Source: CAKOTZ01 sp964489885 (GTDB lineage: Bacteria; Bacillota; Clostridia; TANB77; CAG-508). Taken from it: DNA of 64,000 nt. Positions 1 to 8,877 of this stretch are shown here, in pieces. The notes under the pieces were generated by a model. It had not been told where the DNA came from. It did not search any database and was given only the letters and a program-made list of their open reading frames with translations. The number at the start of each line of letters is the position of its first letter. The first letter of the stretch is position 1. Location of the stretch: the NCBI GenBank assembly GCA_964489885.1, contig CAZAZX010000001.1:102490-166489 (forward strand), given 5' to 3'. Both the position numbers and the translations under genes were made by a program.

Positions 1-561
1 AGCTTTATCCGAATATTGCATATAATTACTATCATCAGCAGAATCTATTTCATTTGAGTAAGTATATCCTTTGTTCACATCTGACCATGAATAATCAAAC
101 TTTGGAACAAAATCGTATGCTTTTATTTTTTTACATCTACTATGATATTCACTTAATGGGAAAACATAGTTCACTATTTTTTCAAACGAGTTATCAAGCC
201 CTAAATCTCTATAAATTGAATTTGATTCTAATATTACAAGCTTTGGATTTTGCTTTTTAAAAGCTTTATTTAAAAATATCATTGATTCTTGCAAGCATTG
301 ATTGGGTGTGCCACAAATATAGCTGGTAAAACCATAGTCGTTCCATAATTTTAATGGAATTATTGCTGCAAATGATTCACTATCTCCAACAACCAAAGTA
401 TCTATTGTATTTTCTTTTTCTCCCATAATTCCATTTGCTTTAGCATTATGAATTCCATACTCTACAGAATTTTTTTTAGGAATTACTATATATGTTAAAA
501 TTATAATAAATACCAAAAGAATTGCTATAAATACTACTGATTTTATTATTTTCTTTTTCAC
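1..561 (-). CDS. SGNH/DltD-like membrane-anchored protein (C-terminus outside window)
   Basis: At least 187 residues are visible and the gene runs off the left edge. The GTG start at 561 is preceded by an in-frame stop (562-564) and by AGGGGGA about 7 bases upstream. Residues 5-27 form one hydrophobic membrane segment, so most of the protein is probably outside the cell. VVGDSESFAAI (around residue 60) looks like the GDS nucleophile block of SGNH-fold acyltransferases and esterases. Its Shine-Dalgarno overlaps the stop of the MBOAT gene, so the two are translationally coupled. In dlt and alginate acetylation systems an MBOAT protein works with exactly such a partner (DltD, AlgJ/AlgX), which moves the acyl group to an extracellular polymer. 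The substrate is unknown. Confidence 0.75.
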   Translation of the reverse strand, partial: MKKKIIKSVVFIAILLVFIIILTYIVIPKKNSVEYGIHNAKANGIMGEKENTIDTLVVGDSESFAAIIPLKLWNDYGFTSYICGTPNQCLQESMIFLNKAFKKQNPKLVILESNSIYRDLGLDNSFEKIVNYVFPLSEYHSRCKKIKAYDFVPKFDYSWSDVNKGYTYSNEIDSADDSNYMQYSDKA

Positions 562-573
562 TTATTTTCCCCC

Positions 574-2163
574 TTAAAATTCTGCATACATTGGGTCAAC
601 TGGAACATATCCATCTCCATATGCACCAAATACTATAATTATTAATATTAATGCATAAAATATTGACCATCTAAATATTATATTTTTCTTTGATAAAGCT
701 TCTCTTATGTTTATTCCTTTCTCTTTTAAAATACTTATTATAAATACAACTACCAGCATAGTTATAACAATTAAAAAGTCATATCTGCCCATTCCAAAGC
801 CTAAAATTGTTTTATTAAATATTGATTCTAATGAAAATTCAGAAATCATTTTTTTAAACATTTCTAATCCAGCTAAAAATCCATTAGCTCTAAAGAACAA
901 CTCTCCAACTAAAACAAAACAAGTTGTTTTAATTATCTGCAAAACCTTATAATAAAAACTTTTTCTATCTATATGTAATTTAGTAGTAATCTTTTCAATA
1001 ATCGGTTCAAAAAATCTGCCAGTCATTATTAATACAAAATAATATAAGCCAAAGAATATATAATTCCAAGCTGAGCCATGCCAAATACCATTACATAGCC
1101 ATACTAAAAATAGTGCAATAGAACTTGAAATTAATGGTCCATAATAATTTCCCCATTTTTTTCTTGAAAAGGAAGTAAACTTTTTACATTTGTTTGTAAG
1201 AGAAACTGGATAAAAAATATAATCTCTAAACCATGCTCCTAAAGTAATATGCCATCTTTTCCAAAATTCTGATGTTGTCTTTGAGAAAAATGGCTGTCTA
1301 AAGTTTTCAGGCAATTTAACCCCAAATATCTCTCCTATACCTATAACAACATCAATAGTTCCTGAAAAATCCATATATAACTGTATTGTATATAAAATCA
1401 TACCAAGTGCAACGACTCCACCATCATAATAGCTATAATTATTAAACACATTTGCAACAAAAGAATTAAGTCTATCTGCAATTACTATCTTTTTCATTAA
1501 TCCCCAAAGTACCCTTTGCAAACCAAATGTAAGTCTTTCGTAAGTTACCTTTTCACACTTCCATAATGAATCTGCAATTTGAGAATACCTACTAATTGGG
1601 CCTTCCATCAATTTAGGGAAAAAGCCTATAAACAATGCTATCTTCGGTAAATTTTTATCTGCGACGATTTTTCCTTTATATACATCATAAATATATGCAA
1701 TTGCTTCCAAAGTATAAAAAGATATACCTATAGGCATAACTAAATGTGGAATATCAAATTGATATTCTATATTTAAAGTATGCATTAATGAATTAATATT
1801 AGTTGTTAAAAATGCGGAATACTTAAGAATAATTAACATTGCTAATAAGGCTATAATAGCTAAAACACAAAATATTTTTTGTCGTTTATTAAAATACGCC
1901 TTTACTTCTTTTTTCTTTTCTTTATCAATTTCTTTTAGTTTAGCTTTTTTCTTATTTTGTAAATAATTAAATGCTTGACCAAAAATGTACATTATCAATG
2001 TTGTTATAATCAAATATATAAGTAATTTTCCACTTATTGACCAAAAGAAAATATAACTTGATGCTAATAAAACCTTCCATCTATGTTTTTGAGGTACTAG
2101 ATTATATATTATTATTGTTAACGGCAAAAACACGCCTAAAAATAAAGCACTAAAATAATTCAT
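574..2163 (-). CDS. MBOAT family O-acyltransferase (DltB/AlgI-like)
   Basis: This is a 529-residue polytopic membrane protein with about ten hydrophobic segments, the usual size for the family. The MBOAT signature histidine is in GIWHGSAWNYIFFG (around residue 375), and FWKRWHITLG lies upstream of it. DltB-type proteins pass an activated acyl group from a cytoplasmic carrier across the membrane to a surface polymer. The start lies 1 base after the carrier-protein stop, and the gene is followed at 12 bases by the SGNH partner. The order adenylation enzyme, carrier, MBOAT, SGNH copies dltA-C-B-D in content. The name dltB is withheld because an extra decarboxylase in the operon suggests a different acyl group. 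Confidence 0.85.
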   Translation of the reverse strand: MNYFSALFLGVFLPLTIIIYNLVPQKHRWKVLLASSYIFFWSISGKLLIYLIITTLIMYIFGQAFNYLQNKKKAKLKEIDKEKKKEVKAYFNKRQKIFCVLAIIALLAMLIILKYSAFLTTNINSLMHTLNIEYQFDIPHLVMPIGISFYTLEAIAYIYDVYKGKIVADKNLPKIALFIGFFPKLMEGPISRYSQIADSLWKCEKVTYERLTFGLQRVLWGLMKKIVIADRLNSFVANVFNNYSYYDGGVVALGMILYTIQLYMDFSGTIDVVIGIGEIFGVKLPENFRQPFFSKTTSEFWKRWHITLGAWFRDYIFYPVSLTNKCKKFTSFSRKKWGNYYGPLISSSIALFLVWLCNGIWHGSAWNYIFFGLYYFVLIMTGRFFEPIIEKITTKLHIDRKSFYYKVLQIIKTTCFVLVGELFFRANGFLAGLEMFKKMISEFSLESIFNKTILGFGMGRYDFLIVITMLVVVFIISILKEKGINIREALSKKNIIFRWSIFYALILIIIVFGAYGDGYVPVDPMYAEF

Positions 2164-2164
2164 A

Positions 2165-2395
2165 CTATTCTTCTTCTTGTAACCTATTTATTAAATCCCA
2201 TATAGCTTTAGCTGAATTAAAGTTATCTGGTATAATTTCAACTGTAGGTATTTGTACATCAAATGTTTCCTCAATTTCTGCAACTAAAGATATTATTGCA
2301 AGAGAATCTAAATATCCCTCATCTATTAAAGTTGTACAATTTTCATAATCTACCTCTGAATCTATATCTTTTAAAATTTCTATTAATTCTTCCAT
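2165..2395 (-). CDS. Acyl/aminoacyl carrier protein (DltC-like)
   Basis: This 76-residue acidic protein has the carrier fold size. The phosphopantetheine attachment site is in EGYLDSLAIISLV, where the serine of D-S-L (around residue 31) would carry the prosthetic group. Helix III and the EETFDVQIP segment are typical of D-alanyl carrier and peptidyl carrier proteins. It lies 14 bases downstream of the PLP decarboxylase and 1 base upstream of the MBOAT gene. This position fits a carrier loaded by the adenylation enzyme, possibly modified by the decarboxylase, and then unloaded by the MBOAT protein. Family assignment is firm; the cargo is inference. Confidence 0.85.
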   Translation of the reverse strand: MEELIEILKDIDSEVDYENCTTLIDEGYLDSLAIISLVAEIEETFDVQIPTVEIIPDNFNSAKAIWDLINRLQEEE

Positions 2396-2409
2396 TTTTT
2401 ATCCTCCAT

Positions 2410-3564
2410 TTACATATTAAATTTATAAGTTTCTAAATCTTTTCTAAGTAACTCTATTCTTCCATCTTCGTTGATTTTTAATACCTGTGGTAAATTTCTA
2501 CTTAAAAATAAGGAAATTCCCTCTGTCATACAATAAGCACCAGTATTTTTAAAAATAAATGCATCACCTACTTTTAAATCGTTTACAGGATATTGTTTAA
2601 CTAAAATATCATTTATTGTACATAAAGAGCCACATACATTCCATTTTTCCGCATTTTCATTATCTCTTTTTGGATATACCTCACTCTTTGGAATTTTCAT
2701 AGCCATTGACTGTCCATAATAAACTAAATGATTCATTCCTCCATCTACTATGGCATATCTTTGATTTTTGTTTATCTTTTTATCTACTACTTTTGTAACA
2801 TATGTTCCACAAGTTGCGGCTATGCTTCGTCCAATTTCTAAATATACTTTTCCTTTAAATTGAATGCTGTTTACTATATTTGAAAATTCCTTTAAATATT
2901 CATCTTCATCAAATTCTTTATCTTTAAAATAATATACTGGAAAACCTGGTCCAAATTCTAATTCTTTTGCATCATAATCAAATTCATCGTGCAACTTTGA
3001 AATTACATTATCTGCATATTGAAATTCTCTTGCAATTATTTTTAGTGAATTCTTCTGTGTTCCAGAAAAATACTGTATTCCTATGAATTCCAAATTTGGA
3101 TAATCAGCTCTGTTTTTTATTATTTGCCTTAGTTCATCTTCATTTATTCCAAATTGATTTCCACTTGTAAGCCTTATAAGAATTTTTAATTTGCTATCAC
3201 ACTTTATGCTTTTAAAAAGTTCAAATTGTTCCATAGACTCAATTGTAAAATGTCTAAGATTTCCATTGTTTGTAATGATTTGTTTAATATGTTCTGGAGT
3301 CTTATATACACCAGAAATTAATACTTTATTTAAATCAACATTTTTTTCAGAACAAATATTAAATTCTCCAGGTGAACATACTTCAAATCTATCAATATAT
3401 TTTTCTATATCTTTTACAATAAAAGGATTAGCCTTAATTGCATAACATAAAGAAATATTTTTAGGTAAATTCTTTTTTAAATAATTTACTCTATTTTTTA
3501 AAGTATTAATATCAAATATATACAATGGTGTGTTATATGTATTAATTATTTTTTCTATATCCAA
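2410..3564 (-). CDS. Fold-type III PLP-dependent amino acid decarboxylase (LysA/BtrK-like)
   Basis: This 384-residue alanine-racemase-fold decarboxylase has the PLP lysine in LCYAIKANPF (around residue 45), a glycine-rich phosphate-binding stretch (ELEFGPGFPVYY), the EIGRSIAATCG block, the active-site cysteine in CGSLCTINDIL and the GAYC motif near the C-terminus. The family includes diaminopimelate, ornithine and arginine decarboxylases. It also includes BtrK, which decarboxylates glutamate held on an acyl carrier protein. Its position between an adenylation enzyme (12 bases upstream) and a carrier protein (14 bases downstream) suggests BtrK-type chemistry on a carrier-bound amino acid. Free-amino-acid decarboxylation before adenylation is equally possible. 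The substrate cannot be read from the sequence. Confidence 0.8.
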   Translation of the reverse strand: MDIEKIINTYNTPLYIFDINTLKNRVNYLKKNLPKNISLCYAIKANPFIVKDIEKYIDRFEVCSPGEFNICSEKNVDLNKVLISGVYKTPEHIKQIITNNGNLRHFTIESMEQFELFKSIKCDSKLKILIRLTSGNQFGINEDELRQIIKNRADYPNLEFIGIQYFSGTQKNSLKIIAREFQYADNVISKLHDEFDYDAKELEFGPGFPVYYFKDKEFDEDEYLKEFSNIVNSIQFKGKVYLEIGRSIAATCGTYVTKVVDKKINKNQRYAIVDGGMNHLVYYGQSMAMKIPKSEVYPKRDNENAEKWNVCGSLCTINDILVKQYPVNDLKVGDAFIFKNTGAYCMTEGISLFLSRNLPQVLKINEDGRIELLRKDLETYKFNM

Positions 3565-3576
3565 AACAACACCTCC

Positions 3577-5085
3577 TTACTTTATTAATGTATTTCTTAA
3601 AGCTTTTCTATCTATTTTACCATTTTTAGTAATTGGTAATTCATCTATTTGTTTTAAAATATTAGGTATCATAAAAACTGGGAGTTCTTTTTTAAGGTTA
3701 TTATGTAAAATATCCTTTGGAACATTTCCAACATAAAATGTACATAGTTTTTTCTTTTCTTCAAGATATATACAACATACCCTATCTACACCATCCATAT
3801 CATTAATTGTAGTTTCAATTTCCTCAAGCTCAATTCTATGCCCCATATGCTTAATTTGAAAATCTTTTCTTCCTGCAAAATATAATAAATCGTCATCTCC
3901 CATATATGCCATATCACCAGTTTTATATATTAAATCAATATATTTATCATTAAGCGGATTTTGTACAAATTTTTCTTTTGTCTTATTTAATTCATTATAA
4001 TATCCAAGTGCGAGTGCTGTACCCTTGACACAAATTTCTCCTATTTTATTTTTTTCTTTTACAAGTGTATTATTTTCGTCCAATAAAAATACTCTTTCAT
4101 TATCAAAATTGCTTCCTATAGGTATTTGTTTTTCATAAGGTAAACTTTTATCTATTACATGATATGTACAGTTGCAAGTTATTTCTGTTGGTCCATATAC
4201 ATTTACATAGTTAGCATCTGGTAAATATTTTATCCATTCTTTTAAGTGTTTTAATGGCATTACTTCGCCACTAAAAATAACTTTATTAATATTTTTAGGT
4301 GTTTTATATTCTAAGCCATGAAAAGTTGTTATTAAGCACAATGCCGAAACTGCCCAAATTAACGTTGTAGCTTTATTTTCATCTATATAATCTAGTAATT
4401 TTGCTGGCATTGAAAAAAATTTCTTTGGCACTATTAAAAGAGTTGCTCCTGTTTTTATACATGAATAAATATCCTTAACAGAAACATCAAAGTCAAATGG
4501 TGCTTGATTTGCTATTATATCGCTATTATTTATATTAAACTTATCTGTAAATATATCTATAAAATCAATTGTTGAACGATGGCTAATAAGTACACCCTTT
4601 GGTACACCTGTTGACCCTGATGTAAAATTAGCATATAAAGGATCTAAATCTAATAGTCTACTTCTAATTTCAAGCAATTTTTCTTCGTTAATTTTTGTAT
4701 TTTTTATTTCATCTATATCTAGAATTTTCTCTTTTGTTGCTAGTTGATTTGCAAGTTCTATATTATTTTTATCTGTAATTAAAAGTTCTGAATCTAATAC
4801 TTGTAATATTTTTTCAAGCCTTTTTGCTGGTAATCCAGGATTTAGTAATATATAAAATCCCCCTGAATACAATACCCCAAAAAAAGAATATAAGCAATTT
4901 ATACTCTTTTCCATTAATATCGGAATCGGTTTATTTATTTCTGTTTCATTTACTAAATAACTTCCAACTTTCTGACTGTTTTCTAGTAATTCTGAATATG
5001 TACAAGTTAGATTTTCTTCAATTACTGCAATTTTTTGTGGTAATTTTTTTGCTGTGTTTTCTAAATACTCTAATACATTTTTCAT
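3577..5085 (-). CDS. Amino acid adenylation enzyme (DltA/NRPS A-domain-like)
   Basis: This 502-residue stand-alone ANL-family ligase has the expected length for DltA. It shows the ATP loop NFTSGSTGVPKG, the A5 motif YGPTEI, the A7 motif YKTGD and the C-terminal lysine motif TKNGKIDRKALR. The A4 region FDFDVSVKD keeps the aspartate that holds an amino group, so the substrate is an alpha-amino acid or similar. It would adenylate the amino acid and load the carrier protein at 2165-2395. It is the first gene of a five-gene minus-strand operon with 12-14 base gaps. DltA itself activates D-alanine. The decarboxylase next door makes D-alanine doubtful here, so the symbol is left blank. Confidence 0.85.
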   Translation of the reverse strand: MKNVLEYLENTAKKLPQKIAVIEENLTCTYSELLENSQKVGSYLVNETEINKPIPILMEKSINCLYSFFGVLYSGGFYILLNPGLPAKRLEKILQVLDSELLITDKNNIELANQLATKEKILDIDEIKNTKINEEKLLEIRSRLLDLDPLYANFTSGSTGVPKGVLISHRSTIDFIDIFTDKFNINNSDIIANQAPFDFDVSVKDIYSCIKTGATLLIVPKKFFSMPAKLLDYIDENKATTLIWAVSALCLITTFHGLEYKTPKNINKVIFSGEVMPLKHLKEWIKYLPDANYVNVYGPTEITCNCTYHVIDKSLPYEKQIPIGSNFDNERVFLLDENNTLVKEKNKIGEICVKGTALALGYYNELNKTKEKFVQNPLNDKYIDLIYKTGDMAYMGDDDLLYFAGRKDFQIKHMGHRIELEEIETTINDMDGVDRVCCIYLEEKKKLCTFYVGNVPKDILHNNLKKELPVFMIPNILKQIDELPITKNGKIDRKALRNTLIK

Positions 5086-5267
5086 AGCATTATCCTTTCA
5101 CCGCAATAGTATATCACTAATTTTATAAAGTGACAACTAATCAAAAGGAATTATTGAAGAATTTTAGGGAAAATTAGTAACTAACACTTACATATCCACT
5201 TTTTATTATCTATTCTTTTTGTTTTTATTGTGAAAACAAACTAGTATAAATTAATCAAGACCAATTC

Positions 5268-5292
5268 AATTATGAATTGGCCTTGTGAAACA
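5268..5292 (-). terminator. Possible weak terminator after the orphan gene
   Basis: Read on the minus strand, an 11-bp stem (AAGGCCAATTC with GAATTGGTCTT, one G-T pair) with a 6-base loop lies about 18 bases after the stop at 5310. It is followed only by an interrupted T-rich stretch, so it may end transcription weakly or just be a palindrome. The rest of 5086-5309 holds no gene that I can see. Confidence 0.35.
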
Positions 5293-5309
5293 ATTGTAAA
5301 GTGGTTCTC

Positions 5310-5633
5310 TTATAGACTTTCACAGGCCTTTTCAAGGCCTTTTCTAACTTCAGGGTTCCTTGCCGAAATAGCATAAACCGTCTCTAATGAACTGCCTCCA
5401 ACAATTGCCATACCTACGACCAGTCCATCTTCTGTTTTAGCAACAAGAACATCAGCAATTCCCATAAAGATTCCAGGAAGAACTTGGTCTATATACCATA
5501 CCAAATCAACCATATTTGGCTGGACATACCACGCTTGCATGAATAACGTCAAAAAAACTCCGGGCTCATCTTTATAATCAGAAACCCTAAAAATCCCAAC
5601 TACTACCTTTTTGTTATTTTCTTGCGATTCCAT
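5310..5633 (-). CDS. Unknown 107-residue soluble protein of higher GC content
   Basis: I do not recognise this protein. It is 107 residues with no signal peptide or clear membrane helix. The middle (MQAWYVQPNMVDLVWYIDQV) is aromatic and hydrophobic, and the C-terminus ends in a basic, helix-like RNPEVRKGLEKACESL. The coding sequence is about 40% GC by rough count, against 28-30% in neighbours, with codons (GCC, CCG in other phases, GTC) rare elsewhere in the window, so acquisition from another source is plausible. It stands alone between the dlt-like operon and the heat-shock operon, with terminator-like hairpins on both sides. Its ATG follows a weak purine stretch. The open frame is convincing; the function is unknown. 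Confidence 0.6.
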   Translation of the reverse strand: MESQENNKKVVVGIFRVSDYKDEPGVFLTLFMQAWYVQPNMVDLVWYIDQVLPGIFMGIADVLVAKTEDGLVVGMAIVGGSSLETVYAISARNPEVRKGLEKACESL

Positions 5634-5721
5634 AAGTTGCCTCCATTTCTCGCCAAAAAAATCGCATCACTTTAATCAATTATCTTTTATTATTTTATCA
5701 TATCATCGCTGTTTTTTCAAT

Positions 5722-5768
5722 AAAAAAGAAGCAAAATGCAATTAAATTAAGCATTTTGCTTCTTTTTT
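5722..5768 (-). terminator. Strong bidirectional terminator downstream of dnaJ
   Basis: An 18-bp stem (AAAAAAGAAGCAAAATGC and its complement) has an 11-base A/T-rich loop and flanking A and T tracts, so it can act on either strand. It lies about 75 bases past the dnaJ stop, beyond a dispersed repeat copy, and upstream of the orphan gene. Confidence 0.85.
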
Positions 5769-5830
5769 ATTTTGAAACAACAAGGCTTTTTTAGACCCCG
5801 CTTATTGCTTTAGCCGTGCTTTTAGGGCAG
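5767..5830 (+). repeat. Dispersed terminator-associated repeat, copy A
   Basis: This copy begins with TTATTTTGAAACAACAAGG and continues with a T-rich linker, AGACCCCGCTT and a degenerate hairpin around GCTTTAGCCGTGCT. The same order of blocks recurs near 27.26, 34.04, 52.08 and 58.53 kb. It sits between the dnaJ stop and its terminator. No transposase is nearby. Confidence 0.7.
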
Positions 5831-5841
5831 ATTCCTCTAAC

Positions 5842-6981
5842 CTAACCGAAAAATCCACGTTTTTTTACAGGTGGTTGTTCGTTCATTGTTTTTGCAAGTT
5901 TTGTTAGCAACTCTTTTTGTTCTGAAGATAATTTTTTCGGAACTTGAACTGTTACAGTAAATATAAAATCACCCCTAAAGCTTCCATTTACACTTTTAAA
6001 TCCCTTATTTTTTATTACAAACTTAGTTCCTGTTTGTGTTCCATTTGGTATCCTATATTTTTCTTTAGTTCCATCAACCATAGGTATTTGTAAATCCGCT
6101 CCCAAAGTAGCTTGTGTAAATGTTATAGGTATTTCACAAAAAACATTTGACCCATTTCTTGTATAAATACTGTGTCTTTTTAAATGAACAACAATATATA
6201 AATCTCCCTTTTGTGCGCCAACATCTCCAACTTCTCCTTCATGCTGTAAAATTATTGTCTGTCCATCATCAATACCGGCAGGAATTTTTATTTTAATCTT
6301 CGTAGCCTTTCTTACCTTACCTCTACCTCTACATTCTGGGCAAGGTTCTTGAATTATTTTTCCTTCACCATGACAAGCACTACAAGTTCTTGCTGTCTTC
6401 ATTTGTCCCAAAATTGTTGTTACAACTTGTTGAATTTGACCTGTTCCACCACAAACTGAACAAGTTACAGGATGTGTTCCTGGTTTTGCTTTTTCTCCGT
6501 GGCAAGTATTACATTGCTCATAACGATTAATAGAAATTTCTTTTTCTACTCCAGAATATGCCTCTTCAAAAGTAATTTCAATATTATATTTTAAATCAGT
6601 ACCCCTTTTAGGTCCCTGAGTTCTTCTATTATTGCTTCCACCAAAGTCAAAACCAAAACCTTTAAAGAAATCAGAAAAAATATCGTCTCCAAATCCACCA
6701 TAATTAGTATAGGTATATGTTCCGTTTTGCCCATTGAATCCATTAAATCCCTGTGGACCAGCTGAACCAAATTGGTCATACATTTTTCTCTTTTGGCTAT
6801 CAGATAAAGTTTCATACGCTTCATTTAATTCTTTGAACTTTGCTTCGGCTTCTTTTTTGTTATCAGGATTAGCATCTGGATGATATTTTTTAGCAAGTTT
6901 TCTATATGCTTTTTTTATTTCCTCATCAGTTGCATTTTTACTAACACCAAGCACTTCATAATAATCTTTTTTCTCAGCCAT
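5842..6981 (-). CDS. dnaJ: Chaperone DnaJ
   Basis: This is 379 residues, a standard length. The N-terminal J domain carries the HPD motif in KYHPDANP (around residue 34), which stimulates DnaK ATPase. A Gly/Phe-rich linker follows. The zinc-binding region has four CxxCxGxG-type motifs (CNTCHGEK, CSVCGGTG, CSACHGEG, CPECRGRG), and substrate-binding beta domains complete the protein. It is the last gene of the hrcA-grpE-dnaK-dnaJ operon, 21 bases after dnaK, and is presumably under the CIRCE operator at 10487-10513. A copy of the dispersed repeat lies just past its stop. Confidence 0.97.
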   Translation of the reverse strand: MAEKKDYYEVLGVSKNATDEEIKKAYRKLAKKYHPDANPDNKKEAEAKFKELNEAYETLSDSQKRKMYDQFGSAGPQGFNGFNGQNGTYTYTNYGGFGDDIFSDFFKGFGFDFGGSNNRRTQGPKRGTDLKYNIEITFEEAYSGVEKEISINRYEQCNTCHGEKAKPGTHPVTCSVCGGTGQIQQVVTTILGQMKTARTCSACHGEGKIIQEPCPECRGRGKVRKATKIKIKIPAGIDDGQTIILQHEGEVGDVGAQKGDLYIVVHLKRHSIYTRNGSNVFCEIPITFTQATLGADLQIPMVDGTKEKYRIPNGTQTGTKFVIKNKGFKSVNGSFRGDFIFTVTVQVPKKLSSEQKELLTKLAKTMNEQPPVKKRGFFG

Positions 6982-7002
6982 CTACTTCATTCCTTTATAG
7001 TA

Positions 7003-8862
7003 TTATTTGTTTTCGTCTTTTTTATTGTCATCATTTTCTACATGATAATCAGCATCATATACATTTCCATTAGCATCAGTTTTTGGACCTTCAGCATTAG
7101 CATCTGTTCCAGCTGCTCCATTTGGATTTGTTTGTTTATACAATTTTTCAGAAATTTCATAGAATACAGTTGTTAATTTTTCTGTAGCTTGCTTAATTGC
7201 TTCTGTATCTGTTCCATCTAATGCCTTTTTAACATTATCAATTTCAGTTTCAACCTTAGCTTTTTCTTCTCCGCTGACTTTATCTCCTAATTGTTCTAAT
7301 GTTTTTTGGCAATTATAAACTAGACTTTCAGCATTATTTCTAGCTTCAATTTCGTCTTTCTTCTTCTTATCTTCACTAGCATGTGCCTCAGCATCTTTTA
7401 CAGCCTTATTAATATCTTCTTCAGATAAGTTTGTGCTAGCTGTAATTGAAACTTCTTGACTGTTTCCTGTTGCCATATCTTTTGCAGATACATGAACAAT
7501 ACCATTTGCATCAATATCAAACGTAACTTCAATTTGAGGTATTCCTCTTGGTGCTGCAGGTATTCCTGTTAATTGGAATCTTCCTAATGTTTTATTGTAT
7601 GCAGCCATTTCTCTTTCACCTTGAAGGACGTGAACTTCAACACTTGTTTGTCCATCAGCAGCTGTTGAGAATATCTGAGATTTTTTAGTTGGTATTGTTG
7701 TATTTCTTTCAATTAATTTTGTAAATACACCACCATAAGTTTCAATACCTAAAGATAATGGTGTTACATCTAATAATACTAAATCTTTAACATCTCCAGA
7801 TAATACACCACCTTGAATAGCTGCACCAATTGCAACACATTCATCAGGGTTTATTCCCTTATCTGGTTCTTTACCTGTTATTTTCTTAACTGTTTCTTGA
7901 ACTAATGGAACTCTTGTAGATCCACCAACTAATAATACTTTGTGAATATCATTACTTGTTAATCCAGCATCCTTTAATGCTTGGTTAACTGGTCCTGTTG
8001 TACTTTCTACTAAATCGCCAATTAATTCTTCAAATTTTGCTCTTGTTAATGTTACATCTAAATGTTTTGGTCCTGTACTATCAGCTGTAATAAATGGTAA
8101 GTTAATATTTGTTTGTTGCATTCCTGATAATTCTATTTTAGCTTTTTCAGCAGCTTCCTTTAATCTTTGCATAGCCATTTTATCTTGAGATAAATCAATT
8201 CCATCAGATTTCTTGAATTCTGCTATTAAATAATCCATTATTCTTTTATCAAAATCGTCTCCACCTAATCTGTTGTTACCACTTGTAGCTAAAACTTCAA
8301 ATACACCGTCTCCGATTTCAAGGATAGAAACATCAAATGTACCTCCACCTAAATCATATACCATGATTTTCTGATCTGTTTCAGTTTTGTCCATTCCATA
8401 AGCTAAAGCTGCAGCTGTTGGTTCATTTATAATTCTTAAAACTTCAAGTCCAGCAATTCTACCAGCATCTTTAGTTGCTTGTCTTTGGCTATCACTGAAA
8501 TATGCAGGTACTGTAATAACAGCTTGCTTAACTTCTTGTCCTAAATAGTTTTCAGCATCTGATTTTAATTTTTGTAATATCATTGCAGAAATTTCTTGTG
8601 GTGTGAATTCATCGCCTTCAATTTTAATTTTTTTATCTGTTCCCATTTCTCTTTTAATAGAGATAACTGTGTGGTCTGGATTAGTAACAGCTTGACGTTT
8701 AGCAATTTGTCCTACTAATCTTTCTCCATTTTTTGAAAAAGCTACAATACTTGGTGTTGTTCTGCTACCTTCTGGATTAGGTATAACAACTGGTTCTCCT
8801 CCTTCCATAACAGCAACACATGAATTTGTAGTTCCTAAGTCAATTCCTATAATTTTTGACAT
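7003..8862 (-). CDS. dnaK: Molecular chaperone DnaK (Hsp70)
   Basis: This is 619 residues. The start IIGIDLGTTNSCVAVMEGG is the actin-like phosphate-1 motif, YDLGGGTFDVSILE is phosphate-2, and VLLVGGSTRVP is the adenosine motif. The linker VLLDVTPLSLGIET leads to the substrate-binding domain. The C-terminus is acidic and Asn/Lys-rich (ENDDNKKDENK) rather than a perfect EEVD. The deletion of about 24 residues in the first ATPase subdomain that marks Gram-positive DnaK fits the short spacing between EPTAAALAYG and the N-terminus. It lies 15 bases after grpE with the Shine-Dalgarno AGGAGG. Confidence 0.98.
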   Translation of the reverse strand: MSKIIGIDLGTTNSCVAVMEGGEPVVIPNPEGSRTTPSIVAFSKNGERLVGQIAKRQAVTNPDHTVISIKREMGTDKKIKIEGDEFTPQEISAMILQKLKSDAENYLGQEVKQAVITVPAYFSDSQRQATKDAGRIAGLEVLRIINEPTAAALAYGMDKTETDQKIMVYDLGGGTFDVSILEIGDGVFEVLATSGNNRLGGDDFDKRIMDYLIAEFKKSDGIDLSQDKMAMQRLKEAAEKAKIELSGMQQTNINLPFITADSTGPKHLDVTLTRAKFEELIGDLVESTTGPVNQALKDAGLTSNDIHKVLLVGGSTRVPLVQETVKKITGKEPDKGINPDECVAIGAAIQGGVLSGDVKDLVLLDVTPLSLGIETYGGVFTKLIERNTTIPTKKSQIFSTAADGQTSVEVHVLQGEREMAAYNKTLGRFQLTGIPAAPRGIPQIEVTFDIDANGIVHVSAKDMATGNSQEVSITASTNLSEEDINKAVKDAEAHASEDKKKKDEIEARNNAESLVYNCQKTLEQLGDKVSGEEKAKVETEIDNVKKALDGTDTEAIKQATEKLTTVFYEISEKLYKQTNPNGAAGTDANAEGPKTDANGNVYDADYHVENDDNKKDENK

Positions 8863-8877
8863 TTAAAATTCCTCCTT

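Noticed and set aside
5086..5309. T-box or riboswitch upstream of the orphan gene or after the dlt-like operon
   Set aside because: No conserved riboswitch blocks were recognised, only one weak hairpin.
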